A DNA stretch of 41,202 bases from Candidatus Rokuibacteriota bacterium. Its GTDB lineage: Bacteria > Methylomirabilota > Methylomirabilia > Rokubacteriales > CSP1-6. The notes below the pieces were generated by a model that saw only the letters and a list, made by a program, of their open reading frames with translations, made no database searches and had not been told where the DNA came from. The DNA lies in assembly GCA_003220495.1 (NCBI GenBank), contig QHSP01000065.1:1-41202 (forward strand), read 5' to 3'. Made by a program: the position numbers and the translations under genes. Positions 19,398-26,473 of this stretch are shown here, piece by piece; positions within the stretch are counted from its first letter, which is position 1, and each line of letters begins with the position of its first letter.

Positions 19398-20186
19398 ATG
19401 CCCGTCTCGTTCGAGCGGCGCGGACCCATCGGCATCGTCACCCTGAGTCGTCCCGAGGCGCGCAACGCGTGGGGCGCCGATTTCAACGAGGGTCTCGCGC
19501 GCCATTTCGCCGCCATGGAGGACGACGACGAGATCCGCTGCGCGGTCCTGACGGGTGACGACGCGGGCGGCGCGTTCTCCGCGGGCGCGAACCTCAAGGA
19601 TCTCCGAACCCACACGATGGAGTCGGCGGCTGACTTCATCAAAAGCATCGCCAAGCGGCGCGCTCGCGCCTTCGAGGTCCTCGGAAACTTCCCCAAGCCG
19701 ATCGTCGGCGCCGTCAACGGCTACGCCGTGGGCATCGGCTGCATCGTCACCTTCTGCTGCGACCTGCTGGTGGCCTCCGAGCGGGCCGAGTGGCGGCTGC
19801 CGCAGGTGACGCTCGGCATCCTGCCCGCGTACGGCGGCAGCACGCGGCTCGCGCGCTGGGTCGGGAGAGGCCACGCGATGCGCCTGGCCATGGGCTTTCC
19901 GCTGACGGCCCAGGAAGCCCACCGCATCGGGCTGGCGCAGTGGCTGGTGCCTCACGGCAAGCTGATGGACCAGGCCCTGGAGGTGGCCGGCCACATCGCA
20001 TCCTTGCCGCCGCTCGCCGCGCGCCTCACGAAAGAATCCCTGCTGACGGGTCTCGACATCCCAAATCTGTCGGATGCCTCCCTCGTGGATCTCTACCGGT
20101 TCGCGACACTCGAGCTGACCGAGGACAAGGCCGAGGGGCACCGAGCCTGGCGCGAGAAGCGCAAACCGGCATTTCGCGGACGGTAG
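19398..20186 (+). CDS. Enoyl-CoA hydratase/isomerase (crotonase) family protein
   Basis: Crotonase-fold protein of 262 residues that should bind acyl-CoA. The first oxyanion-hole segment is [11 protein letters not shown] (residues 60-70) and the second lies in [11 protein letters not shown] (107-117). The two glutamates that add water in classical hydratases are both replaced: Ile116 where GGGCELA has Glu, and Gln136 in RLPQVTLGI where FxxPE has Glu. So classical hydratase action is unlikely, and isomerase, hydrolase or ring-opening chemistry is possible. Start ATG has GGAGG six bases upstream. Part of a run of plus-strand catabolic-looking genes; pathway not identified. Confidence 0.88.
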   Translation: MPVSFERRGPIGIVTLSRPEARNAWGADFNEGLARHFAAMEDDDEIRCAVLTGDDAGGAFSAGANLKDLRTHTMESAADFIKSIAKRRARAFEVLGNFPKPIVGAVNGYAVGIGCIVTFCCDLLVASERAEWRLPQVTLGILPAYGGSTRLARWVGRGHAMRLAMGFPLTAQEAHRIGLAQWLVPHGKLMDQALEVAGHIASLPPLAARLTKESLLTGLDIPNLSDASLVDLYRFATLELTEDKAEGHRAWREKRKPAFRGR

Positions 20187-20251
20187 CGCGACGCCTGACG
20201 GGCGCCGACGGCAAACGCCGGGTCTCTTTCCAGCCGCGCAAGGAGAGCGTC

Positions 20252-21073
20252 ATGAGCCCGATCACGACCAAGGACGGCACGGCGATCTATTACAAGGACT
20301 GGGGCAATGGACAGCCCGTGGTCTTCAGCCACGGCTGGCCGCTGAGCGCCGACGCCTGGGAAGACCAGATGGTGTTTCTCGGTGCCCGCGGCTACCGTTG
20401 CATCGCCCATGACCGCCGCGGCCACGGGCGATCGAGCCAGCCCTGGAGCGGCAACGAGATGAACACCTACGCGGACGACCTCGCCGAGCTCGTCGCGGCG
20501 CTCGATCTGAAGAACGCGATCCACGTCGGCCACTCGACCGGCGGCGGCGAAGTCGCCCGCTACATCGGCCGCCATGGAACCCAGCGTGTGGCGAAGGCCG
20601 TGCTGATCGGCGCGGTGCCGCCGATCATGCTGAAGACACCCGCCAATCCCGGCGGGTTGCCGATGGAAGCGTTCGATCAGATCCGCGCCGGCGTCCTCGC
20701 CGATCGCTCCCAGTTCTTCAAGGATCTCAGCGCGCCGTTCTACGGAGCCGACCGGCCCAACGCCAAGGTCTCGCAGGGGCTGCGGGACTCGTTCTGGCTC
20801 CAGGGAATGCTGGCCGGGTTCAAGGGCGTCATCGACTGCATCAAGGCCTTCTCCGAGACGGACTTCACCGAGGACCTCAAGAAGTTCGACGTGCCGACCT
20901 TGATCCTCCACGGTGACGACGACCAGATCGTGCCGATCGGCGCCTCGGCCCTGCTCTCGTCCAAGATGATCCGCACGGCCACGTTGAAGGTCTATCCGGG
21001 CGCGCCCCACGGCATGTGCTCGACCCACAAGGACCAGGTCAACGCGGATCTGCTCGCCTTCTTCAAGGCCTGA
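20252..21073 (+). CDS. Alpha/beta hydrolase, non-haem chloroperoxidase/perhydrolase type
   Basis: A 273-residue alpha/beta hydrolase with nucleophile Ser95 in [15 protein letters not shown], acid residue in HGDDDQIVP (Asp222-224), and His253 in [10 protein letters not shown]. These blocks, and the N-terminal [27 protein letters not shown], are typical of cofactor-free bacterial chloroperoxidases, which act as esterases and form peracids in vitro; natural role usually unknown. ATG 20252 is preceded by AAGGAG. No signal peptide. It lies 5 bp before the next gene, suggesting an operon with it. Confidence 0.92.
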   Translation: MSPITTKDGTAIYYKDWGNGQPVVFSHGWPLSADAWEDQMVFLGARGYRCIAHDRRGHGRSSQPWSGNEMNTYADDLAELVAALDLKNAIHVGHSTGGGEVARYIGRHGTQRVAKAVLIGAVPPIMLKTPANPGGLPMEAFDQIRAGVLADRSQFFKDLSAPFYGADRPNAKVSQGLRDSFWLQGMLAGFKGVIDCIKAFSETDFTEDLKKFDVPTLILHGDDDQIVPIGASALLSSKMIRTATLKVYPGAPHGMCSTHKDQVNADLLAFFKA

Positions 21074-21078
21074 GCGCC

Positions 21079-21900
21079 ATGACGTTGCGCGAGCGAATCG
21101 GCGTCGATCTGGGGGGCCGCAAGCGCCTGGAGGACGGCCTCGCCTGGGCGGCCGCGAACGGCGTGCACTACGTCGACATGTGCCTCGAGGGCGCGCCGGA
21201 CCATCCCAATGCGCCCGCAACGTGGACCGCCGAGCGCACGGCGGCTCTTCGCGTCACGTGTGAGCGACACGGTATTCACCTGGGCCTGCACTCGGCCTCG
21301 GCCGTCAACGTCGCGGAGACGTCTCCGCTCCTGGCCGACGCCGCCGAGCAATACCTCAGGACGTACATCGACCTCGCGCGGCGTCTTGGCGCGGAGTGGA
21401 TCGTCGTCCACGCGGGCTACCACTTCACCGGCGACTACGCGGCTCGCCGCGCCGCCAGCCTCGAGCGCCTCCAGCGCGCGGCCGCGCTCGCCGAGCGGGC
21501 CGGCGCGCGCCTGCTCCTGGAGAACCTCAACCGAGAGCCCGAGCACGCCGAGATCCGCTATCTCGCCCACAACCTCGAGGAGTGCCGCGAGTACTTCGGC
21601 CGCATCCAGTCGCCGAGCCTCGGCTGGGCATTCACGGTGAATCACGCGCATCTCGTCCCCGAAGGCATCGACGGCTTCCTCGACGCGCTGGATCTCGGGC
21701 GGTGCGGCGAGGTGCGGGTGGCCGACAGCCACGGACGCTACGAGGAGCACCTGCGCCCCGGCGAGGGCTCGATCGACTTCAGGCGCATGTTCTCGCGCAT
21801 CGAGGGCGGGGGATACCGCGGCCACTACATGATGGCGTTCGGCGCGCTGGACGACATGCTGAAGGGACGCGAAACACTCGTGCGCGCCGCCGGCGTCTGA
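21079..21900 (+). CDS. Sugar phosphate isomerase/epimerase-like TIM-barrel protein
   Basis: A 273-residue xylose-isomerase-like TIM barrel (AP-endonuclease 2 superfamily). Barrel strands carry likely metal ligands: LGLHSASAVN, WIVVHAGYHF, LLLENLNREPEH (Glu), WAFTVNHAHLVPEG (His) and VADSHGRYEEH (Asp-x-His). Such proteins isomerise or epimerise sugars, inosose or hydroxypyruvate-like keto acids. It starts 5 bp after the chloroperoxidase stop and ends 13 bp before the cytochrome peroxidase. No specific substrate can be named. Confidence 0.85.
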   Translation: MTLRERIGVDLGGRKRLEDGLAWAAANGVHYVDMCLEGAPDHPNAPATWTAERTAALRVTCERHGIHLGLHSASAVNVAETSPLLADAAEQYLRTYIDLARRLGAEWIVVHAGYHFTGDYAARRAASLERLQRAAALAERAGARLLLENLNREPEHAEIRYLAHNLEECREYFGRIQSPSLGWAFTVNHAHLVPEGIDGFLDALDLGRCGEVRVADSHGRYEEHLRPGEGSIDFRRMFSRIEGGGYRGHYMMAFGALDDMLKGRETLVRAAGV

Positions 21901-21913
21901 CCGCGAGGCCCCG

Positions 21914-22906
21914 ATGAGCATACGCATCGTGCTTGTCGTCGCTCTGCTGCTGCAGCCGGGCTGGTCGCCGGCCGCGGATTTCAAGCCCAAGCTCCCGGCC
22001 GGGCTTCAAGAGGACGCGGCGCAGATCCCGGACGACAACCCGATCACGCCGGAGAAAGTTGCGCTCGGCAAGAAATTCTTCTGGGACACGCGCTGGTCGG
22101 CGTCGGGAACGGTGGCCTGCGTCAGCTGCCACCGGCCCGAGCACGGTTGGAGCGATTCGCGTCGATTCTCGACCGACTTCGCGGGCCGGCCGACGCCGCG
22201 GCACGCGCCGACGATCGTCAACCGGCTTTTCAGCGACCAGCAGCACTGGTCGGGACTGCGGCCCTCGCTGGAGGAGCAAGCCGGGAAGGACGTGAACAAG
22301 ACGGACGAGAAGGTGATGCAGCAGCTGGGAACGATCCCGGCCTATCGCGCTGAATTCCGCGCGGTCTTCGGCCGCGACTTCGATCCCGAGGGCGTGGCCC
22401 AGGCGATCGCCGCCTACGTGCGCACGATCCTCTCGGCCGACTCCCCCTACGATCGCTTCCAGGCGGGCGACCGGAGCGCGATGTCCCTGTCGGCCCAGCG
22501 AGGTCTGCGCCTGTTCGAAGGCAAGGCGATGTGCTCGCGGTGCCACGCGGGCTTCAATTTCACCGGTGAGGGCTACCGCAACATCGGCGTGGGTATGTCG
22601 GGGAAGAATCCCGATCTGGGCCGGTATACCGTCACCGGAGATGATCCCGACCGGGGCGCGTTCAAGACGCCGACGCTCCGGGACGTGGCCCGGCGCGGGC
22701 CGTACATGCACGACGGCAGCGAGACGACGCTCGACGACGTGGTCGCGTACTACGATCGGGGCGGCGTGAAGAACCCGTGGCTCTCGTCGGACATGAAGCC
22801 GCTCGGGCTCACCGCGCAGGAGCGTGCCGATGTGGTCGAGTTCATGAAGGCGTTGACGGGCCGGATCGACCCCGAGGTGAGCCGCCCGCCCGACCTGCCG
22901 AAATAG
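21914..22906 (+). CDS. Dihaem cytochrome c peroxidase (CcpA/MauG family)
   Basis: Periplasmic peroxidase of 330 residues with a signal peptide (RIVLVVALLLQPGWSPAA) and two c-haem sites: CVSCH (Cys69, Cys72, His73; high-potential or peroxidatic half) and CSRCH (Cys207, Cys210, His211). Typical blocks are ITPEKVALGKKFFWDTR near the N-terminus, FKTPTLRDVARRGPYMHDGS and the final EFMKALTG. Family role: reduces hydrogen peroxide with electrons from small cytochromes, or, in MauG-type proteins, modifies other proteins. GTG-started fusion gene follows after 24 bp. Confidence 0.95.
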   Translation: MSIRIVLVVALLLQPGWSPAADFKPKLPAGLQEDAAQIPDDNPITPEKVALGKKFFWDTRWSASGTVACVSCHRPEHGWSDSRRFSTDFAGRPTPRHAPTIVNRLFSDQQHWSGLRPSLEEQAGKDVNKTDEKVMQQLGTIPAYRAEFRAVFGRDFDPEGVAQAIAAYVRTILSADSPYDRFQAGDRSAMSLSAQRGLRLFEGKAMCSRCHAGFNFTGEGYRNIGVGMSGKNPDLGRYTVTGDDPDRGAFKTPTLRDVARRGPYMHDGSETTLDDVVAYYDRGGVKNPWLSSDMKPLGLTAQERADVVEFMKALTGRIDPEVSRPPDLPK

Positions 22907-22930
22907 GCTCGCGATCTCGACGTCGCAATC

Positions 22931-23911
22931 GTGAGCCCCATCGACAGTCTGGAGCTGCTCGCGCAGTACGGGTTCGTGATTCTTCCGATCCTCGTCGTGG
23001 CCGAGCAAGTCGGGGTTCCGCTGCCAGCGGTGCCGGCCCTCCTCGGTGTCGGCGCGCTCGCCGCGGGCGGGCGCGGCAGCATCCCGCTCGTGCTGGGCGC
23101 GATCGCCGTCGTCGCCCTCGCCGTCGATCTGGGATGGTACGAGGTGGGCCGGCGGCGCGGCGCCAGCGTCCTGGCGCGGCTCTGTCGCCTCTCCCTCGAG
23201 CCCGATTCGTGCATCCGGCGAACCCAGGACGTCTTCGCCCGCTACGGCGTGCAGGGCATGCTCGTGGCCAAGTTCCTGCCGGGGCTGACGACGGTCATGC
23301 CGCCCCTGGCCGGCATCTTCGCCGTGGGGCGCCTGCGGTTCGTCGTCTACGAGGTGCTCGGCGTCCTGTTCTGGGCGGGGCTCTGGATGGGGCTGGGCTA
23401 CGTGTTCAGCGACGCGATCGCGACGATCGCGGCTCGGCTCGCCCGGATGGAGCGGGTGCTGGGCGTCGTCGCCGTGGCCGCGATCGCGGGCTACATCGCG
23501 GTCAAGTACGTCCGCCGCCGGCTCTTCATCCGCGCGCTCCGGATCGCCCGCATCTCGCCGCAGACGCTGAAGAGTCGCATCGATGCCGGGGAGGACGTCA
23601 CGATCGTCGATCTCCGGACGCGGCTCGAGGTCGAGGCGACGCCCTTCGCCATCCCGGGGAGCCGCTGGATGTCGATCGACGACCTCGACCAGCACCAGTG
23701 GGAGCTCCTGCGTTCGCGGGAGCTCGTCCTCTATTGCTCCTGACCCAACGAAGCCACGAGCGCCCGGGTGGCGCTTGAGCTGAGACGCCGGGGGATCACG
23801 CGAGTTCACCCGCTGCAGGGCGGCCTCGCCGGCTGGATGACGCTGAACTTCCCCGTCGTGGAGCTCACGCTACCGCCCGCACGGGCAAGCGAGGGCGCGA
23901 CCGCGACGTAG
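22931..23911 (+). CDS. DedA (VTT)-rhodanese fusion selenoprotein; in-frame UGA read as Sec271
   Basis: Residues 1-200 form a DedA/VTT membrane domain: five or six helices and FLPGLTTVMPPLAG. From about residue 210 a rhodanese domain follows (VTIVDLRTRLEVEATPFAIPG). At the active-site loop the gene reads LVLYCS-UGA-PNEATSARVA: UGA at 23741-23743, codon 271. Reading continues in frame for 55 codons with clear rhodanese sequence (RRRGITRVHPLQGGLAGW) to TAG at 23911. Related DedA-rhodanese proteins, as I recall them, have Cys here (CxCPNE), so a CxU motif is inferred, with Cys269 the usual sulfur-carrying residue. A SECIS-like hairpin follows (separate entry). Ending at 23743 would remove half of the rhodanese domain. 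Alternatives are a nonsense mutation or sequencing error. Start is GTG without a clear ribosome site. Confidence 0.8.
23757..23777 (+). promoter_or_regulatory. Candidate bacterial SECIS element of DedA-rhodanese gene
   Basis: Eight-pair stem CGAGCGCC (23757-23764) with GGCGCTTG (23770-23777), one G-U pair, closes a five-base loop CGGGT (23765-23769). The loop begins 21 nt after the UGA and has G at its second position. Bacterial SECIS elements are known to sit inside the coding region just after the UGA, with a G in the first two loop bases and roughly 16-37 nt spacing; this one fits. Confidence 0.65.
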
Positions 23912-23933
23912 CTCGCCCGATCGGCCGGCGAAT

Positions 23934-24605
23934 CTAGATGGCGCCCGCGGCGATGTTGACGGTGAGCGCCAGGAGCGCGGCGTTGAACAGGAAGGACACG
24001 ACGCCGTGGGCGGTGGCGGTGCGACGGATCAGCTTGCTGGTGATCGCCACGTCGGACACCTGTGACGTCATGCCGATGACGAACGAGAAGTAGATGAAGT
24101 CGAGGTAGTCCGGGTGCGGGTCGTCGCCCGGAAATGCCATGCCCCGTCCAGCGGTCTCGTCGTAGAACTCGTGGGCGTAGTGCAGCGCGAACATCGTGTG
24201 GATGAACGCCCACGACAGGAGAATGGTCACGGTGGCCAGGACGAGATGGCTCGGCGGACGCACCGCGCCGACGGCGGCAGTGCCGAGCTCGGCGAAAATG
24301 GCGGCGAGGCTCGCCAGCGCCGCCGCCACCGTACACGCCAGGATCGCGAGCTGTCCCTCGTCCTGCTCAGCGGCATTGCGGCGGATGCGCCTGACGTCGG
24401 AGGTCGCGACCAGGTGGAACGCGAGGCCGAGGTAGAGCGCGACCGCGATGTCCCAGCCGGTGAGCAGCCTCGTCGCGAACCGCCAGTCCGTCACGAACGC
24501 CGTCGCGGCGATCACGACCAGACCGACCGCGACCGAGGTGAAGAGCCGCGGCCGAACGCTCACGACCCGGAACAGCAGCGGCGGACGGCGATGCCCGGGA
24601 CTCAC
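23934..24605 (-). CDS. DUF1345 family membrane protein
   Basis: A 223-residue integral membrane protein with about five helices (LFTSVAVGLVVIAATAFVTDW, ILACTVAAALASLAAIFAEL, TVTILLSWAFIHTMFALHYAHEFY and others). The HTMFALHYAHEFY and DYLDFIYFSFVIGMTSQVSDV blocks are hallmark DUF1345 sequence. Function of the family is unknown. The GTG start has no ribosome site but a TATGTT box lies six bases upstream. It converges on the DedA-rhodanese gene with a 22-bp gap and diverges from the monooxygenase gene. Confidence 0.88.
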   Translation of the reverse strand: MSPGHRRPPLLFRVVSVRPRLFTSVAVGLVVIAATAFVTDWRFATRLLTGWDIAVALYLGLAFHLVATSDVRRIRRNAAEQDEGQLAILACTVAAALASLAAIFAELGTAAVGAVRPPSHLVLATVTILLSWAFIHTMFALHYAHEFYDETAGRGMAFPGDDPHPDYLDFIYFSFVIGMTSQVSDVAITSKLIRRTATAHGVVSFLFNAALLALTVNIAAGAI

Positions 24606-24611
24606 GCCGCG

Positions 24612-24617
24612 AACATA
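24612..24617 (-). promoter_or_regulatory. -10-like TATGTT six bases before the DUF1345 start
   Basis: Read on the minus strand, TATGTT is followed by exactly six bases and then the GTG start, with no Shine-Dalgarno sequence. Same arrangement as at 17450 and 24672. Confidence 0.4.
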
Positions 24618-24654
24618 TCATCATCGACTCCGCCCGCCCGCACGATGCTGGCCT

Positions 24655-24677
24655 AGACCTTGAAGGTCTGGTAGGGT
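24655..24677 (+). promoter_or_regulatory. Operator-like inverted repeat with adjoining -10 box
   Basis: AGACCT-TGA-AGGTCT (24655-24669) is a perfect six-base inverted repeat. It sits just upstream of TAGGGT (24672-24677), which ends six bases before the GTG at 24684, and it lies in the 78-bp gap between divergent genes. A dimeric repressor site is plausible but unproven. Confidence 0.35.
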
Positions 24678-24683
24678 CCGATC

Positions 24684-25787
24684 GTGGAGCGGAGACCCGA
24701 GCCGCGGTTCGATTGGTTCATCCCCATCGACGGCGACGGCGCGCACATCGGGACGTGGCGCGCGGAGCGGCCGCCGACGTTCGACTACCTGCGCCAGGTC
24801 GTGGAGACCGCCGAAGCCGAAGGCTACTACTCGCTCCTGATCCCGACGCGATTCGCCAACGGACTCTTCGGGGAGACGGCGCCGCTGGCGGAGACGTGGA
24901 CGACGGTGACGGCGCTGGCCGCGGTGACACGCCGCATCCGCTTCCTGGTCGCGATCCGGCCGGGATTCATCTCGACGGGCCTCTTCGCCCAGATGGCGGC
25001 GGCGCTCGATCAGATCAGCGGCGGGCGACTCGACATCAACGTGGTGCCCGGCGGGATCCAGGGGGATTTCGAGCGCCTCGGCGTCACGATCGACCACGAC
25101 AAGCGCTACGAGCAGGGGGAAGAGTTCATCGCCGCCCTGCGAGCGCTGTGGGCGACGCCGGAGCCCGTGGTGTTCGAGGGGAGCACGGTGCGGTTGAAGG
25201 GCGCGGTGGTGTCGCCCGGGCCGGTGGCGGGCGGACCGCGCTTCTACGTCGGTGGCGCCTCGCCGCGGGCGCTCGAGTTCGCGGCGGCCGGCGCCGAGGT
25301 GTACCTGGCGTGGATCCAGCCGCTCGACGAGATCGCGAAGCTGCTGGATCGCGTACGAACGGCGTACCGCGCCAAGGGCCGCCGGCCGGTGTTCGGTCTG
25401 CGCACGCACCTGGTCGTGCGCGCGACGGAGCGCGAGGCGTGGGCGGCCGCCGAGGAGCTGATGTCGCAGGTGGACGAGCGCGTGGTCGCGCAGCGGCGGA
25501 CCGCGTTCGCGGGGACGCCGATGGTCGGCCAGCAAGCGCAGCTCCGGACCGAGCTCCGCGAGCGCTCGCCCCGGCTCTGGAACGGGATCTCGAAAGTGCG
25601 CGTGAACCTCGGGACGGCGATCGTGGGCGATCCCGAGCAGGTGACGTCCGAGCTCGCCGGGTACTGGCGCCTCGGCATCGACGAGTTCATCCTGTCCGGC
25701 TTCCCCCACGTGGAGGAGTGCCGGCGCGTGGCGTCGAACGTGCTGCCGGGCCTGCGCGCGGCGATCGAACGAGAGCGATTGGCATGA
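24684..25787 (+). CDS. ssuD: Luciferase-like monooxygenase, SsuD (alkanesulfonate) type
   Basis: A 367-residue TIM-barrel flavin monooxygenase. Conserved blocks of the SsuD branch are FDWFIPIDGDGAHIG, RIRFLVAIRPGFISTGLFAQMAA, SGGRLDINVVPGGIQGDF, HDKRYEQGEEFIAALRALW and LSGFPHVEECRRV. SsuD uses reduced FMN and oxygen to cleave alkanesulfonates to aldehyde and sulfite; related proteins act on other sulfur compounds. No flavin reductase or ssuABC transporter is nearby, so the symbol is a family label. The start is GTG without ribosome site and with a -10-like box six bases upstream; the DinB gene overlaps its end by 4 bp. Confidence 0.87.
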   Translation: MERRPEPRFDWFIPIDGDGAHIGTWRAERPPTFDYLRQVVETAEAEGYYSLLIPTRFANGLFGETAPLAETWTTVTALAAVTRRIRFLVAIRPGFISTGLFAQMAAALDQISGGRLDINVVPGGIQGDFERLGVTIDHDKRYEQGEEFIAALRALWATPEPVVFEGSTVRLKGAVVSPGPVAGGPRFYVGGASPRALEFAAAGAEVYLAWIQPLDEIAKLLDRVRTAYRAKGRRPVFGLRTHLVVRATEREAWAAAEELMSQVDERVVAQRRTAFAGTPMVGQQAQLRTELRERSPRLWNGISKVRVNLGTAIVGDPEQVTSELAGYWRLGIDEFILSGFPHVEECRRVASNVLPGLRAAIERERLA

Positions 25788-26311
25788 TCACCGACGTCGA
25801 GTCCTATCTGCGCTTCTTCGACAGCGTGCGCCGGCGGACCGAGCGCGACGTGGCCGCGCTCCCGGCGGCGGCGGCAGCGTGGCAGCCGCCCGCGGCGGGC
25901 GGCGAGGCCGGCTGGGGCATCGGCGAGCTCGTCGGCCACATCGGCGCCACGCGTCTCTACTTCGCCAGCGCCTATCGCGGCGAAGGCTGGATCCTGACGG
26001 CGCCCGACATCGATCGCACGGACCAGCGGACGTGGCTTCCGTGGCTCCGGTCGTCGGCGGACCGCTTCGTCTCACTGCTTCGCGAGACGCCGGCCGAGTG
26101 GCTCGCGCGCCGGATCGAGATGGTCGACACCCCCGGCACGCTGCCCGGCTGGCGACTCCTCATGATGATGGTCGAGCACGAGGTGCACCATCGCTCGCAG
26201 ATCGACACCTACGCCGGCCTCCTGGGCTGGCCGGTGCCCCACATCTTCGAGCGGTCCTTCGAGAGCATCACCGCCCTTCAGCCCGAGCAACGCGCGCGTC
26301 ACCAGCGCTGA
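25784..26311 (+). CDS. DinB/YfiT-like four-helix metalloprotein
   Basis: A 175-residue DinB-superfamily protein. The likely metal triad is His52 (ELVGHIGATRLYF), His132 and His136 (VEHEVHHRSQI), spaced as in the family. Members are thiol transferases using bacillithiol, mycothiol or other thiols, or proteins of unknown role. The ATG overlaps the monooxygenase stop (ATGA), so the two are translated together, suggesting a shared task in handling a sulfur or electrophilic compound (inference). Confidence 0.87.
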   Translation: MITDVESYLRFFDSVRRRTERDVAALPAAAAAWQPPAAGGEAGWGIGELVGHIGATRLYFASAYRGEGWILTAPDIDRTDQRTWLPWLRSSADRFVSLLRETPAEWLARRIEMVDTPGTLPGWRLLMMMVEHEVHHRSQIDTYAGLLGWPVPHIFERSFESITALQPEQRARHQR

Positions 26312-26473
26312 TCCCAGCGAGCGCGCCGCTCGCCTGGAGCGGTCAGGCGTACCCGGCCGCGTGTTGGCGTGGACGCGGCGCGCGACCTTGGCTAGACTGG
26401 ACGACGCGATGAGAGGATGCGGCCCCGCGATCGCTGCCGTGACGTCGGCGACGAGACTGGAGGAACGCCCGCG

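Noticed and set aside
22931-23743. DedA-rhodanese gene as a pseudogene ending at UGA 23743
   Set aside because: The reading frame, family sequence and codon use continue unchanged after the UGA, a SECIS-like hairpin follows, and a second gene nearby shows the same pattern. Kept as alternative only.
26364-26398. Promoter upstream of the GrdB-like gene (TGGACG/TAGACT)
   Set aside because: Only four of six matches in each box; cannot be told from background in this composition.
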